Of a DNA stretch of 55,675 nt, positions 1 through 8,058 are shown one piece after another. The notes below the pieces were generated by a model, which saw only the letters and a list, made by a program, of their open reading frames with translations, did no database searches and had not been told where the DNA came from. Position 1 is the first letter of the stretch. Each line of letters starts with the position of its first letter. Position numbers and translations under genes: made by a program. Origin of the DNA: Heyndrickxia acidiproducens DSM 23148 (lineage in GTDB: Bacteria; Bacillota; Bacilli; Bacillales; Bacillaceae_C); contig NZ_KB893993.1 of the NCBI RefSeq assembly GCF_000374345.1, positions 1-55,675 of the forward strand, in the 5' to 3' direction.

Positions 1-19
1 GACTCTAATCGGCTTTAAA

Positions 20-29
20 TTGCCGGCAA
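20..29. promoter_or_regulatory. Palindromic putative operator, copy 1
   Basis: TTGCCGGCAA, a perfect 10-base dyad in the first 112-bp repeat, followed by AGTATGCAAG. It resembles a GntR-type operator half-site arrangement. Binding is inferred. Confidence 0.45.
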
Positions 30-131
30 GTATGCAAGTTGTGACGTAAGCGGTTAAGATGGAAAAAACAGGTTTGGTAATGAGAGCTTTCAACACGACA
101 AGTGATACCTGAAATTCTATTCGGCTTTAAA

Positions 132-141
132 TTGCCGGCAA
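132..141. promoter_or_regulatory. Palindromic putative operator, copy 2
   Basis: TTGCCGGCAA, identical to copy 1 and exactly 112 bases downstream of it. Confidence 0.45.
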
Positions 142-243
142 GTATGCAAGTTGTGACGTAAGCGGTTAAGATTGAAAAAACAGGTTTGGTAATGAGAGCT
201 TCCAACACGACAAGTGATACCTGAAACTCTATTCGGATTTAAG

Positions 244-253
244 TTGTCGACAA
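244..253. promoter_or_regulatory. Palindromic putative operator, copy 3 (covarying)
   Basis: TTGTCGACAA. Compared with copies 1 and 2, C>T and G>A changes occur at mirrored positions, preserving the dyad. It lies about 50 bases before the gntK start, well placed for repression. Confidence 0.5.
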
Positions 254-305
254 GTATGCAAGTTTTGATGTAAGCGATTAATAAATAGAAAAGAAGGTTG
301 TTATA

Positions 306-1850
306 ATGAGTGGTTCATACATGATAGGTGTTGATATCGGAACAACCAGTACCAAAGCGGTGCTTTATAAAATCGACGGAACAATCGTGGCAAATGCGAA
401 TCATGGTTATCCATTGTTTACGCCCGATGCATTTACCGCAGAACAGGACCCCGATCAAATTTTTGAGGCTGTCCTCGGTGCCATTCATGAAGTGGTGGAA
501 AAGAGCGGCCAAAGACCGGAAACGATCCGGTTCGTCAGCTTCAGCAGTGCCATGCACAGCGTCATCCCCGTAGACCGGGAAGGCAGGCCGCTTATGAAGT
601 GTATGACATGGGCCGATAATCGAAGCATTGAATGGTCGCGCAAACTGAAGGAAGAAATGGGTGGCCATGAGATCTATATGCGCACAGGGACACCGATCCA
701 TCCGATGTCTCCGCTGCCGAAACTGATTTGGATGCGCCATGAAAAACCTGAAATCTTTAACAAAGCAGCAAAATTCAGTTCAATTAAAGAATACGTTTTT
801 TATCGGCTGTTCCATCAATATGTGGTTGACTATTCCATAGCCTCCTGCACCGGCCTGATGAGAATGGATCGCCTGGCGTGGGATGAAGAGGCTTTAAAAT
901 TAGCCGGAATTACTGCGGACCGTTTGTCAGATCCGGTACCGACAACCAAGGTGATGAGAGGGATCGATCCCATTTATGCGGAAAAAATGGGCTTGAGCAA
1001 AGACACCCCGTTTGTGCTCGGTGCAAGTGATGGTGTTCTGTCAAACCTGGGGGTAGATGCCATTGATCCGGGGGTTGTCGCAGTAACGATCGGTACAAGC
1101 GGGGCGATTCGGACGGTACTCGATCATCCTGCTGCTGATCCAAAAGAACGGCTTTTCTGCTATGCATTGACGGAGGACAAATGGGTTGTCGGCGGCCCTG
1201 TGAATAACGGCGGCGGTGTACTGAGATGGGCAAGAGACGAATTTGCAGCCGCGGAAGTTGAGACAGCAAAACGGCTGGGCATCAGTCCTTACGATGTCAT
1301 GACCCGAATGGCTTCACGCGTGAACCCCGGTTCGGATGGATTAATTTTCCAACCTTATTTCAGCGGTGAACGCGCACCCCTGTGGAACCCGAATGCCCGC
1401 GGCGCTTTCTTTGGCTTAACCTTGCACCATGAGAAACAGCATATGATCCGGGCGGTAATGGAAGGGATCATTTATAACCTTTACAGTGTCATGCTGGCCA
1501 TGAGGGAAAGAACCGGTGAGCCGAAACGGATTCAAGCGACCGGCGGGTTTGCCCGCTCTGCATTATGGCGCCAAATGATGGCTGACATTTTTACTCAACC
1601 GGTAAATGTTCCGGAAAGTTTCGAGAGCTCCTGCCTCGGGGCCGCTGTTCTTGGGCTGTACGCAACCGGAGGAACTGACAGTCTGAATGTGGTTTCCCAA
1701 ATGATTGGCTCAGTACACAGCCATCAGCCGATACCGGAAAACGCTGCCATTTATCAACAGTTATTTCCAATTTTCATCCGCCTTTCGAGAAAGCTGAATG
1801 ATGAATGGAATGATATTGCGGCTTTTCAACATTCGCAGTTTAGGGAATAA
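306..1850 (+). CDS. gntK: Gluconokinase, FGGY carbohydrate kinase
   Basis: Phosphorylates D-gluconate to 6-phosphogluconate with ATP in the cytoplasm. The 514-residue length is normal for FGGY kinases. The N-terminal phosphate-binding motif DIGTTSTKAVLY (about residues 10-21) and the C-terminal ATPase-fold segment with QATGGFARSALWRQMMADIF (about 414-433) are both visible. The ATG at 306 follows an AAGAAGG ribosome binding site. It heads a same-strand group with a dehydratase, KDPG aldolase and GntP permease, which favours gluconate over xylulose or glycerol as substrate. Expression is probably controlled through the repeated palindromes upstream. The gene family is certain; the substrate is inferred from context. 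Confidence 0.88.
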   Translation: MSGSYMIGVDIGTTSTKAVLYKIDGTIVANANHGYPLFTPDAFTAEQDPDQIFEAVLGAIHEVVEKSGQRPETIRFVSFSSAMHSVIPVDREGRPLMKCMTWADNRSIEWSRKLKEEMGGHEIYMRTGTPIHPMSPLPKLIWMRHEKPEIFNKAAKFSSIKEYVFYRLFHQYVVDYSIASCTGLMRMDRLAWDEEALKLAGITADRLSDPVPTTKVMRGIDPIYAEKMGLSKDTPFVLGASDGVLSNLGVDAIDPGVVAVTIGTSGAIRTVLDHPAADPKERLFCYALTEDKWVVGGPVNNGGGVLRWARDEFAAAEVETAKRLGISPYDVMTRMASRVNPGSDGLIFQPYFSGERAPLWNPNARGAFFGLTLHHEKQHMIRAVMEGIIYNLYSVMLAMRERTGEPKRIQATGGFARSALWRQMMADIFTQPVNVPESFESSCLGAAVLGLYATGGTDSLNVVSQMIGSVHSHQPIPENAAIYQQLFPIFIRLSRKLNDEWNDIAAFQHSQFRE

Positions 1851-1896
1851 CCGTTTTTCATAAGAAAATCCAATGACTTGAAGGGAAGTCTGTAAA

Positions 1897-3531
1897 ATGA
1901 AAAATCGTTTATCGCAAATCAAACCTTATACCCGGGCGATTTTAAAAGGCCATTTATGTTCAAGCGGTGTGCCTTATGACATGATGGATCGCCCGATTAT
2001 CGCGATCGCAAATTCATGGAATGAAATTGTTCCCGGCCATGTGCATCTCAGAAAAGTTGCTGAATATGTGAAAAAAGGCGTTCTCGAAGCGGGTGGATAC
2101 CCACTTGAATTCAATACCATTGCCGTCTGTGATGGGATCGCCCAGGGACATGACGGGATGAAGTATTCGCTCCCAAGCCGGGAAATCGTTGCCGACAGTG
2201 TCGAAACCATGGTTCGCGCCCATGAAATATTTGATGGCATGGTCATGCTCAGTTCCTGCGATAAGATTGTTCCTGGAATGCTGATGAGCGCGGCACGTCT
2301 AAATCTCCCGAGCGTTGTGGTGCTTGGCGGCGTGATGCCCAATTATATCAAACCAAAAGAATCCAAAGCAGCCCGCCAGCAGTTTCTTTCCGGTGACCTG
2401 GATGAAGAAGGGCTGGTCGGGGTGACGCGGAAGTACTATCCATGCGCCGGTGCCTGCCCATTCCTCGGGACAGCGAATACAATGCAGGGGCTTTCAGAAG
2501 CGCTGGGGCTCGCTTTGCCGGGTACGTCCTGGATGAGAGCACTGTCGGATGAACAGCTTGAAGCTGCCAAAGCCGCAGGACGCCAGGCAGTTGAACTGGT
2601 GAAAAAAAATATCCGGGCGAAAGATATCATGACAAAAGCAGCTTTTGAAAATGCGATCTCTGTTTTACTTGCCATGGGCGGTTCTTTAAATGCCTGCCTG
2701 CATCTTCCGGCTATTGCGCGTGAAGCAGGAATTGAACTTACGCTGGATACCTTTGACCGGATCAGCCGTAAGGTTCCATTTATTGCGGCAGTTACGCCAA
2801 ATAACAATAACTTTACAACCAATGATCTGAAGCGGGCGGGTGGTGTCCCGGCATTGATGAAAGAACTGTCGCCGCTGTTGCATCAGGATAGTCTTACAGT
2901 AACCGGCAAGACAGTAGGCGAAAACATTGCGGAAGCCAAAGTACTTGACCGCGGAATGATTCATCCGCTGAACGAACCGATTGAACCGGAAGGCGGCATT
3001 GCAGTCCTGAAAGGGAATCTGGCAGACCAGGGTGCATTAATCAAACAATCAGCTGTTCCGGAAGATATGATGCAACTGACTGCTCCGGCAATGGTTTTCA
3101 ACTCAGAGGAACAGTTCATGGAAGCCTATAATGCCGGTGAAATTTCAGAAAACCATGTCATTGTGATCCGTTATGAAGGGCCAAAAGGCGGGCCGGGCAT
3201 GCGCGAACTGCACCGCTGTACGGAAATTCTTTCGCGGTTCAAAAAAATTGCATTGGTAACAGACGGCCGTTTCTCCGGCGCATCGGCAGGCCTGTCAATC
3301 GGTTATATGAGTCCTGAGGCTGCAGAAGGCGGGACATTGGCACTCGTGCAAAATGGTGACATGATCTCTATTAATGTGCCAGAGCGTTCGATTGAACTTG
3401 AAGTCAGTGAAAATGAACTATCCGAAAGAAGAGAAAAACTGAACTACATCAAACACGAAGCCAGCCAATTCCTGAAACTTTATGCCGGGAATACAGCATC
3501 AGCTGCACATGGCGCCGTACGCATGGTTTGA
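1897..3531 (+). CDS. IlvD/Edd family dehydratase, probable 6-phosphogluconate dehydratase
   Basis: Iron-sulfur sugar-acid or dihydroxy-acid dehydratase of 544 residues. Visible signatures are the cluster-ligand cysteines in SCDKIVPGM and CAGACPFLGTANTM, the segment MKYSLPSRE, whose lysine corresponds to the carbamylated metal ligand, and the C-terminal GRFSGASAG with the catalytic serine. Length and motif spacing are closer to IlvD (about 560) than to classical Edd (about 600). However, it sits between gluconokinase and KDPG aldolase, with no isoleucine/valine genes nearby. The inferred job is 6-phosphogluconate to KDPG. Gluconate or another sugar acid remains possible, but no KDG kinase is seen. 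The gene starts 46 bases after gntK, so it is probably cotranscribed. Confidence 0.75.
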   Translation: MKNRLSQIKPYTRAILKGHLCSSGVPYDMMDRPIIAIANSWNEIVPGHVHLRKVAEYVKKGVLEAGGYPLEFNTIAVCDGIAQGHDGMKYSLPSREIVADSVETMVRAHEIFDGMVMLSSCDKIVPGMLMSAARLNLPSVVVLGGVMPNYIKPKESKAARQQFLSGDLDEEGLVGVTRKYYPCAGACPFLGTANTMQGLSEALGLALPGTSWMRALSDEQLEAAKAAGRQAVELVKKNIRAKDIMTKAAFENAISVLLAMGGSLNACLHLPAIAREAGIELTLDTFDRISRKVPFIAAVTPNNNNFTTNDLKRAGGVPALMKELSPLLHQDSLTVTGKTVGENIAEAKVLDRGMIHPLNEPIEPEGGIAVLKGNLADQGALIKQSAVPEDMMQLTAPAMVFNSEEQFMEAYNAGEISENHVIVIRYEGPKGGPGMRELHRCTEILSRFKKIALVTDGRFSGASAGLSIGYMSPEAAEGGTLALVQNGDMISINVPERSIELEVSENELSERREKLNYIKHEASQFLKLYAGNTASAAHGAVRMV

Positions 3532-3554
3532 TTGAAGGAGAGGAGAGAGAAAAG

Positions 3555-4193
3555 ATGTTAAATAAATATGAAGTGCTGAATAAAATGAACCGCGATCGCC
3601 TGGTGGCTGTCGTCCGCGGAAGTGACGCAGAGGATGCTGTCAACATTTCAGAAGCATGCATTCGCGGCGGGATCCGGAGTATCGAGGTGGCTTTTACGAC
3701 ACCAAATTGCCTGGAAGCCATTCGAAAATTGTCCGAACGGCAGCAGGATGCGCTGATCGGAGCAGGTACAGTGCTTGATGCGGAAACGGCCAGGTTATCG
3801 ATTCTTTACGGCGCCGCATTCGTTGTCAGCCCGAATTTTTCAAAAGAAATCAGTGCGGTGTGCAACCTGTATTCCGTTCCTTATTTACCCGGCTGTCTGA
3901 CTGTAACGGAGATGGTCGAAGCGTTGAAGTCCGGTGTTGATGTCGTCAAAGTCTTCCCTGGAAGTACGGTTGGAACCGGATTTATCAAAAATATCAAAGG
4001 GCCGCTGCCGAATATTCAACTGATGCCGACCGGCGGTGTTAACTTGCAGAATGTTACGGACTGGCTGGATCAAGGCTGTTTTGCAGTCGGCATCGGAAGT
4101 GTCCTAACAAAGGGTGCAGAAAATGGAAACTACACGCGCGTTGAAAAGAATGCGGAACAATTCGCACATAAAGTAACGGCATTTGTCCAATAA
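3555..4193 (+). CDS. eda: 2-keto-3-deoxy-6-phosphogluconate (KDPG) aldolase
   Basis: Class I aldolase of 212 residues that cleaves KDPG to pyruvate and glyceraldehyde-3-phosphate. The Schiff-base lysine lies in VVKVFPGS and the catalytic glutamate in SIEVAFTTPN. The phosphate-binding motif is MPTGGVN. The ATG at 3555 is chosen because a purine-rich GAAGGAGAGGAGAG ribosome binding site sits just before it; an upstream in-frame start at 3528 would overlap the dehydratase stop and gives no family-like residues. It lies 23 bases after the dehydratase, consistent with one operon and a paired Entner-Doudoroff function. Confidence 0.9.
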   Translation: MLNKYEVLNKMNRDRLVAVVRGSDAEDAVNISEACIRGGIRSIEVAFTTPNCLEAIRKLSERQQDALIGAGTVLDAETARLSILYGAAFVVSPNFSKEISAVCNLYSVPYLPGCLTVTEMVEALKSGVDVVKVFPGSTVGTGFIKNIKGPLPNIQLMPTGGVNLQNVTDWLDQGCFAVGIGSVLTKGAENGNYTRVEKNAEQFAHKVTAFVQ

Positions 4194-4258
4194 GTAAAAA
4201 GTGAAGTTTTTAAGCGAAAAATATCCATAATAAAAACCAAAAGAAAGATGTGATTTGC

Positions 4259-5587
4259 ATGAGCAGTGCCTACCTCATTACGATTACTGTGCTTGCCATC
4301 GCTCTCGTCATTGTCGGGGTAACCGTTTTTAAATGGCATGCATTTATCAGTCTGTCGGTCGCAAGTCTGCTGCTTGGTCTTGCGGCGGGCTTGCCGCTTA
4401 CGAAAATTGCAACAAATTATGAGCAGGGTGTCGGTGGTATTCTCAGTTCGTTGCTGGGCATTCTGGCGCTCGGTACCATTCTTGGGAAGATGATGTCTGA
4501 GTCCGGAGCGGGTGTTCAGATTTCAAACTTCTTCACCCGCGCATTCGGTGAACGGAATCTTCCGTGGGCCACTTTCTTTGCTGGATTAATTATCAGCATC
4601 CCGGTATTTTTTGAAGTCGGGCTTGTGATTCTGCTGCCACTGGTGATCGCGATTCAGAAAACAACAAAGAAAAATCTGCTGCTGATCGCGATCCCGATGA
4701 TTTCAGCATTGTCCATTTCACACGGCATTGTTCCGCCCCATCCGGGAGCAATGGCAGCCATTGGAATCTTCCATGCTGATGTAGGACAGGTTCTGATTTA
4801 TTCATTGATCGTCACATTAATTGCCGGCATTATCGGCGGCCCGCTGTTTGCTTATTATATAAGCAAACGGGTGGTACCGGAAACGGAACCGAAAGTCGTT
4901 GCGGCAAACGTTTCTGCGAAATCCTACCCGTCCACCGGTGTTTCATTCTTTACGATTCTGCTGCCAATCATCTTAATGGTAGGAACGGTTATTGTCCCGT
5001 TTGTTCCGATGCCATCCCAGCTGGCAAACGTATTGAACTTTATCGGCCATCCACTGATCGCTTTAATCATTTCAGTGTTTGTTGCCTATTACCTGTTAGG
5101 AATCAGACAGGGCATCAGCCGGAAATTGATCAATAAGCTGACCGGAGACTCTCTGGCTCCGCTGGCATCGATTATGATGATCATTGGTGCGGGCGGTGCA
5201 TTTAAACAAATCCTGATCTCCTCGGGTGTCGGGGACGCGATTGCCCAGGTTGTCACGCAATGGCAGCTTTCTCCGCTGATTATGGCCTTTGTCATTGCCG
5301 GGCTGATTCGTATCGCAACCGGCTCCGCGACCGTCGCACTGACAACCGCTGCCGGCATCGTCGATCCAATCGTCGTCCATATGACAGGGGTTAATCTTCC
5401 GCTGTTGGTAATTGCGACCGGTGCCGGATCGCTGATGTTCTCTCATGTGAATGATGCAGGATTCTGGCTGGTGAAGGAGTATCTCGGCCTGTCCGTGAAA
5501 CAGACATTCAAGACCTGGACCGTATTGGAAACCTTGCTGTCATTTGCAGCCTTTTTCGTCACCCTGATTATTGATGCATTTGTCTGA
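4259..5587 (+). CDS. gntP: Gluconate:H+ symporter, GntP family
   Basis: Polytopic permease of about 442 residues with repeated hydrophobic segments along its whole length. It shows GntP-family features: a glycine-rich ALGTILGKMMSESG segment, HGIVPPHPGAMAAIG, and a C-terminal ATGSATVALTTAAGI loop. It should import gluconate across the cytoplasmic membrane for GntK. The ATG at 4259 is preferred; a GTG at 4250 is also in frame but lies too close to the AAAGAAAG ribosome binding site. It is the last gene of the operon, and I see no clear terminator after it. Confidence 0.88.
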   Translation: MSSAYLITITVLAIALVIVGVTVFKWHAFISLSVASLLLGLAAGLPLTKIATNYEQGVGGILSSLLGILALGTILGKMMSESGAGVQISNFFTRAFGERNLPWATFFAGLIISIPVFFEVGLVILLPLVIAIQKTTKKNLLLIAIPMISALSISHGIVPPHPGAMAAIGIFHADVGQVLIYSLIVTLIAGIIGGPLFAYYISKRVVPETEPKVVAANVSAKSYPSTGVSFFTILLPIILMVGTVIVPFVPMPSQLANVLNFIGHPLIALIISVFVAYYLLGIRQGISRKLINKLTGDSLAPLASIMMIIGAGGAFKQILISSGVGDAIAQVVTQWQLSPLIMAFVIAGLIRIATGSATVALTTAAGIVDPIVVHMTGVNLPLLVIATGAGSLMFSHVNDAGFWLVKEYLGLSVKQTFKTWTVLETLLSFAAFFVTLIIDAFV

Positions 5588-5702
5588 TCAAAGCAGCTGA
5601 AAGGCACAAATCAGATGAGCATTTGACATTTAGCGGTCAGTTGAACCTGCTTAAATAGGGAAAAAATAAAAAACTGCCGCTGCCTAAATTTTTTTCCGCC
5701 CA

Positions 5703-5732
5703 TTGACGCGGCCCGTTTCTTTTTGGTATAGT
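5703..5732 (+). promoter_or_regulatory. SigA-type promoter of the glyS T-box leader
   Basis: TTGACG (5703-5708) and TATAGT (5727-5732) are separated by 18 bases, directly upstream of the T-box leader. Confidence 0.75.
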
Positions 5733-5739
5733 ATTTTTA

Positions 5740-5966
5740 ATTCAATTAGCGACGATGAAGGATCAATAGTAGCTGGAAAACTCCTTAAACAAGCGAGCCG
5801 GGGATGGTGCAAGCCCGGCAAGGAACCATGCGAAACGGCAGTCCAGAGTTATTTTTCATGGAAAGTGGGTGTGCTTTTTTAAAGCGCATCAACTGGGGTG
5901 GAACCGCGGGAATGAAAAGCTCTCGTCCCCAGGCGAAAAGCCTGAGGAGGAGAGCTTTTTGCTTTG
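5740..5966 (+). ncRNA. Glycine T-box riboswitch with leader terminator
   Basis: tRNA-sensing leader controlling glyS. The distal stem I loop GATGGTGCAAG is at about 5804-5814, and a GGC glycine specifier triplet followed by A is at 5837-5840. The T-box TGGAACCGCGG is at 5899-5909. Its UGGA can pair with the UCCA end of uncharged tRNA-Gly. A terminator stem (GCTCTC...GAGAGC, 5915-5956) ends in a T run. High charged tRNA-Gly should cause termination; uncharged tRNA should allow readthrough. Confidence 0.95.
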
Positions 5967-6022
5967 AAAAAAATCTCGTCCCCAGGGAAACCATTTCAAT
6001 GAAAAAAGGAGAGATTTTAAAA

Positions 6023-7402
6023 ATGGTGACAATGGACCAGATTGTAGCGCACGCCAAACATCGCGGATTTATTTTCCCGGGGTCCGAAATTTACGGGGGC
6101 CTGGCCAACACATGGGATTACGGCCCGCTTGGCGTTGAATTCAAAAACAACATCAAAAAAGCATGGTGGCAGAAGTTCATTCAGGAATCACCGTACAATG
6201 TCGGTCTTGATGCCGCGATTTTAATGAACCCGCGCACATGGGAAGCAAGCGGCCACATCGGCAACTTCAATGACCCGATGATCGACTGTAAACACTGTAA
6301 AGCAAGGCACCGCGCTGATAAATTGATCGAAAACGCCCTCCAGGAAAAAGGCATCGAAATGATCGTTGACGGCCTGCCGTTTGAAAAAATGGAAGAACTG
6401 ATCAAAGCACATGATATTGCCTGCCCGGATTGCGGCAGCAAAGACTGGACCGGCATCCGCCAGTTTAATCTGATGTTCAAAACGTACCAGGGCGTGACCG
6501 AAGACAGCACAAACGAATTATACCTGCGCCCGGAAACCGCACAGGGGATCTTCGTCAATTTTAAAAATGTACAGCGGACGATGCGCAAAAAACTGCCATT
6601 CGGGATTGCCCAGATCGGCAAAAGCTTCCGGAACGAAATCACACCGGGTAACTTCACTTTCCGGACCCGTGAATTCGAACAAATGGAACTCGAATTCTTC
6701 TGCAAACCGGGTGAGGAACTGAAATGGTTTGATTACTGGAAACAGTATGCACACGAATTCCTGCTCAACCTTGGCATGCGGGAAGAAAACCTGCGCCTGC
6801 GCGACCATGAAAAAGAAGAGCTTTCCCACTACTCGAATGCAACGACCGACTTTGAATACAAATTCCCGTTCGGCTGGGGCGAACTGTGGGGCGTTGCATC
6901 CCGTACCGACTATGACTTGAAACGCCATATGGAATACTCAGGCGAGGACTTCACCTATCTTGACCAGGAAACCAATGAACGCTTTGTCCCATACTGCATT
7001 GAACCATCACTCGGGGCGGATCGCGTCACCCTCGCATTTTTGATCGATGCCTATGATGAAGAAGAACTCGAAGATGGCACCAGCCGCACCGTGATGCACT
7101 TGCACCCGGCACTTGCGCCATACAAGGCAGCCGTGCTCCCGCTTTCAAAAAAACTGTCAGAAGAAGCGCGCGCCATTTTTGCCGACCTTGCGAAAAATTT
7201 CAGAATCGATTACGACGAAACCGGTTCAATCGGAAAACGTTACCGCCGCCAGGATGAAATCGGAACCCCTTACTGCATCACCTTCGATTTCGATTCACGC
7301 GACGACAATCAGGTCACTGTCCGCAACCGCGACACGATGGAACAAACACGCATGCCCATTACAGAGCTGAAAACCTTCTTAGCATCCGCATGCGCACTTT
7401 GA
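6023..7402 (+). CDS. glyS: Glycyl-tRNA synthetase, single-chain (alpha2) type
   Basis: Class II synthetase of 459 residues that charges tRNA-Gly. It is the homodimeric, eukaryote-like form (about 460 aa) rather than the separate GlyQ/GlyS subunits of B. subtilis. Visible parts: N-terminal [15 protein letters not shown], zinc-like cysteine pairs CKHC and CPDC (about residues 93-142), motif 2 with [21 protein letters not shown], motif 3 with EPSLGADR, and a C-terminal anticodon-binding domain. The ATG at 6023 follows AAAAAAGGAGAG after the T-box terminator. In-frame codons further upstream fall inside the structured leader and are not used. Confidence 0.95.
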   Translation: MVTMDQIVAHAKHRGFIFPGSEIYGGLANTWDYGPLGVEFKNNIKKAWWQKFIQESPYNVGLDAAILMNPRTWEASGHIGNFNDPMIDCKHCKARHRADKLIENALQEKGIEMIVDGLPFEKMEELIKAHDIACPDCGSKDWTGIRQFNLMFKTYQGVTEDSTNELYLRPETAQGIFVNFKNVQRTMRKKLPFGIAQIGKSFRNEITPGNFTFRTREFEQMELEFFCKPGEELKWFDYWKQYAHEFLLNLGMREENLRLRDHEKEELSHYSNATTDFEYKFPFGWGELWGVASRTDYDLKRHMEYSGEDFTYLDQETNERFVPYCIEPSLGADRVTLAFLIDAYDEEELEDGTSRTVMHLHPALAPYKAAVLPLSKKLSEEARAIFADLAKNFRIDYDETGSIGKRYRRQDEIGTPYCITFDFDSRDDNQVTVRNRDTMEQTRMPITELKTFLASACAL

Positions 7403-7408
7403 CATAAT

Positions 7409-7454
7409 AAAAAGCGGCCTGCCTCCCGCTGCGGGGGATCAGGCCGCTTTTATT
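7409..7454 (+). terminator. Rho-independent terminator after glyS
   Basis: Stem AAAGCGGCCTG / CAGGCCGCTTT followed by T-rich DNA, a few bases past the glyS stop. Confidence 0.85.
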
Positions 7455-7684
7455 TCAAGCGCCTTCCGTGTTTCAGGCTGAATGGTTTAACCTGATTGGG
7501 GTAAATTAAAATGGCCGGGCATGCGGCGTTTGATTACTGCAAAGCAGGGTAAAATATTTTGAATATCGTGCCTTTATAAGCGGGCTTTTTCATAAAAAAA
7601 TTCATCCCGCGAAGAAATTTCGCAGGAGGCTTTACAAATGAAAGCAACGGGAGTAAGATATGATGTCGTATGAAAAAAATGTTT

Positions 7685-7950
7685 CATAACTAAATCGCTT
7701 AATCTGAAAAAGAGCGGGGGAACCAAAACGCGGCATACTTTTGAAGCGGAGGGCCCTGCTTAACCCCGGCAAACATTACCAGCTTCGTAAATTGCCTTTT
7801 GGCATCCGGGCTGGTATGACTTTTTAAGGGGTTGGGCACACACCTTTAGCAGACTGCCGTTTGGGGTGAATCCTTTTAAAAAGGTAGGGCGACTCTTACG
7901 TCCGAATCCGTCAGCTAACCTCGTCAGCGTTAACAAGAGAGATGTGAAAC
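7685..7950 (+). ncRNA. c-di-AMP riboswitch (ydaO/yuaA class)
   Basis: Conserved blocks of this class are present in order: CGCTTAATCTGAAA, GCGGGGGAACCAA (about 7714-7726), GGGGTGAATCC, TAGGGCGACTCTTACGTCCG and AATCCGTCAGCTAACCTCGTC. It lies directly upstream of kimA, the standard arrangement, with a terminator between them. Binding c-di-AMP should promote termination and so reduce potassium uptake. Confidence 0.95.
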
Positions 7951-7967
7951 TGTGATCGGGTTTGTGA

Positions 7968-7999
7968 CCACAGGGGACTTATTCTCTTGTGGTTTTTTT
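7968..7999 (+). terminator. Riboswitch-controlled terminator before kimA
   Basis: Ten-pair stem CCACAGGGGA / TCTCTTGTGG (two G-T pairs), loop CTTAT, then seven Ts. It is the expression platform of the c-di-AMP riboswitch. Confidence 0.85.
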
Positions 8000-8058
8000 G
8001 ACTGGAAAAGTGGTTTAGGCGCATCATGAAACACTTCATGAAAAAGGGGACTTTTCAA

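Larger units (their letters stand above)
1..290. repeat. Three 112-bp direct repeats upstream of the gluconate operon
   Basis: Two nearly identical copies (about 10-121 and 122-233) and a third, diverged copy (from 234) repeat with an exact 112-base period. Each contains a 10-base palindrome at the same place: TTGCCGGCAA at 20-29 and 132-141, and TTGTCGACAA at 244-253. The third copy differs by a symmetric pair of changes that keeps the dyad. The palindrome plus the following AGTAT resembles the known GntR gluconate-repressor operator (core CTTGTATACAAG), so these are probably repressor sites amplified together with flanking DNA. The window starts inside the array, so more copies may lie upstream. 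No gntR gene is visible in the window. Confidence 0.8.

Noticed and set aside
5804..6022. N-terminal extension of GlyS from the upstream ATG
   Set aside because: It lies inside the T-box leader and terminator; the ATG at 6023 has the ribosome binding site and the conserved N-terminus.
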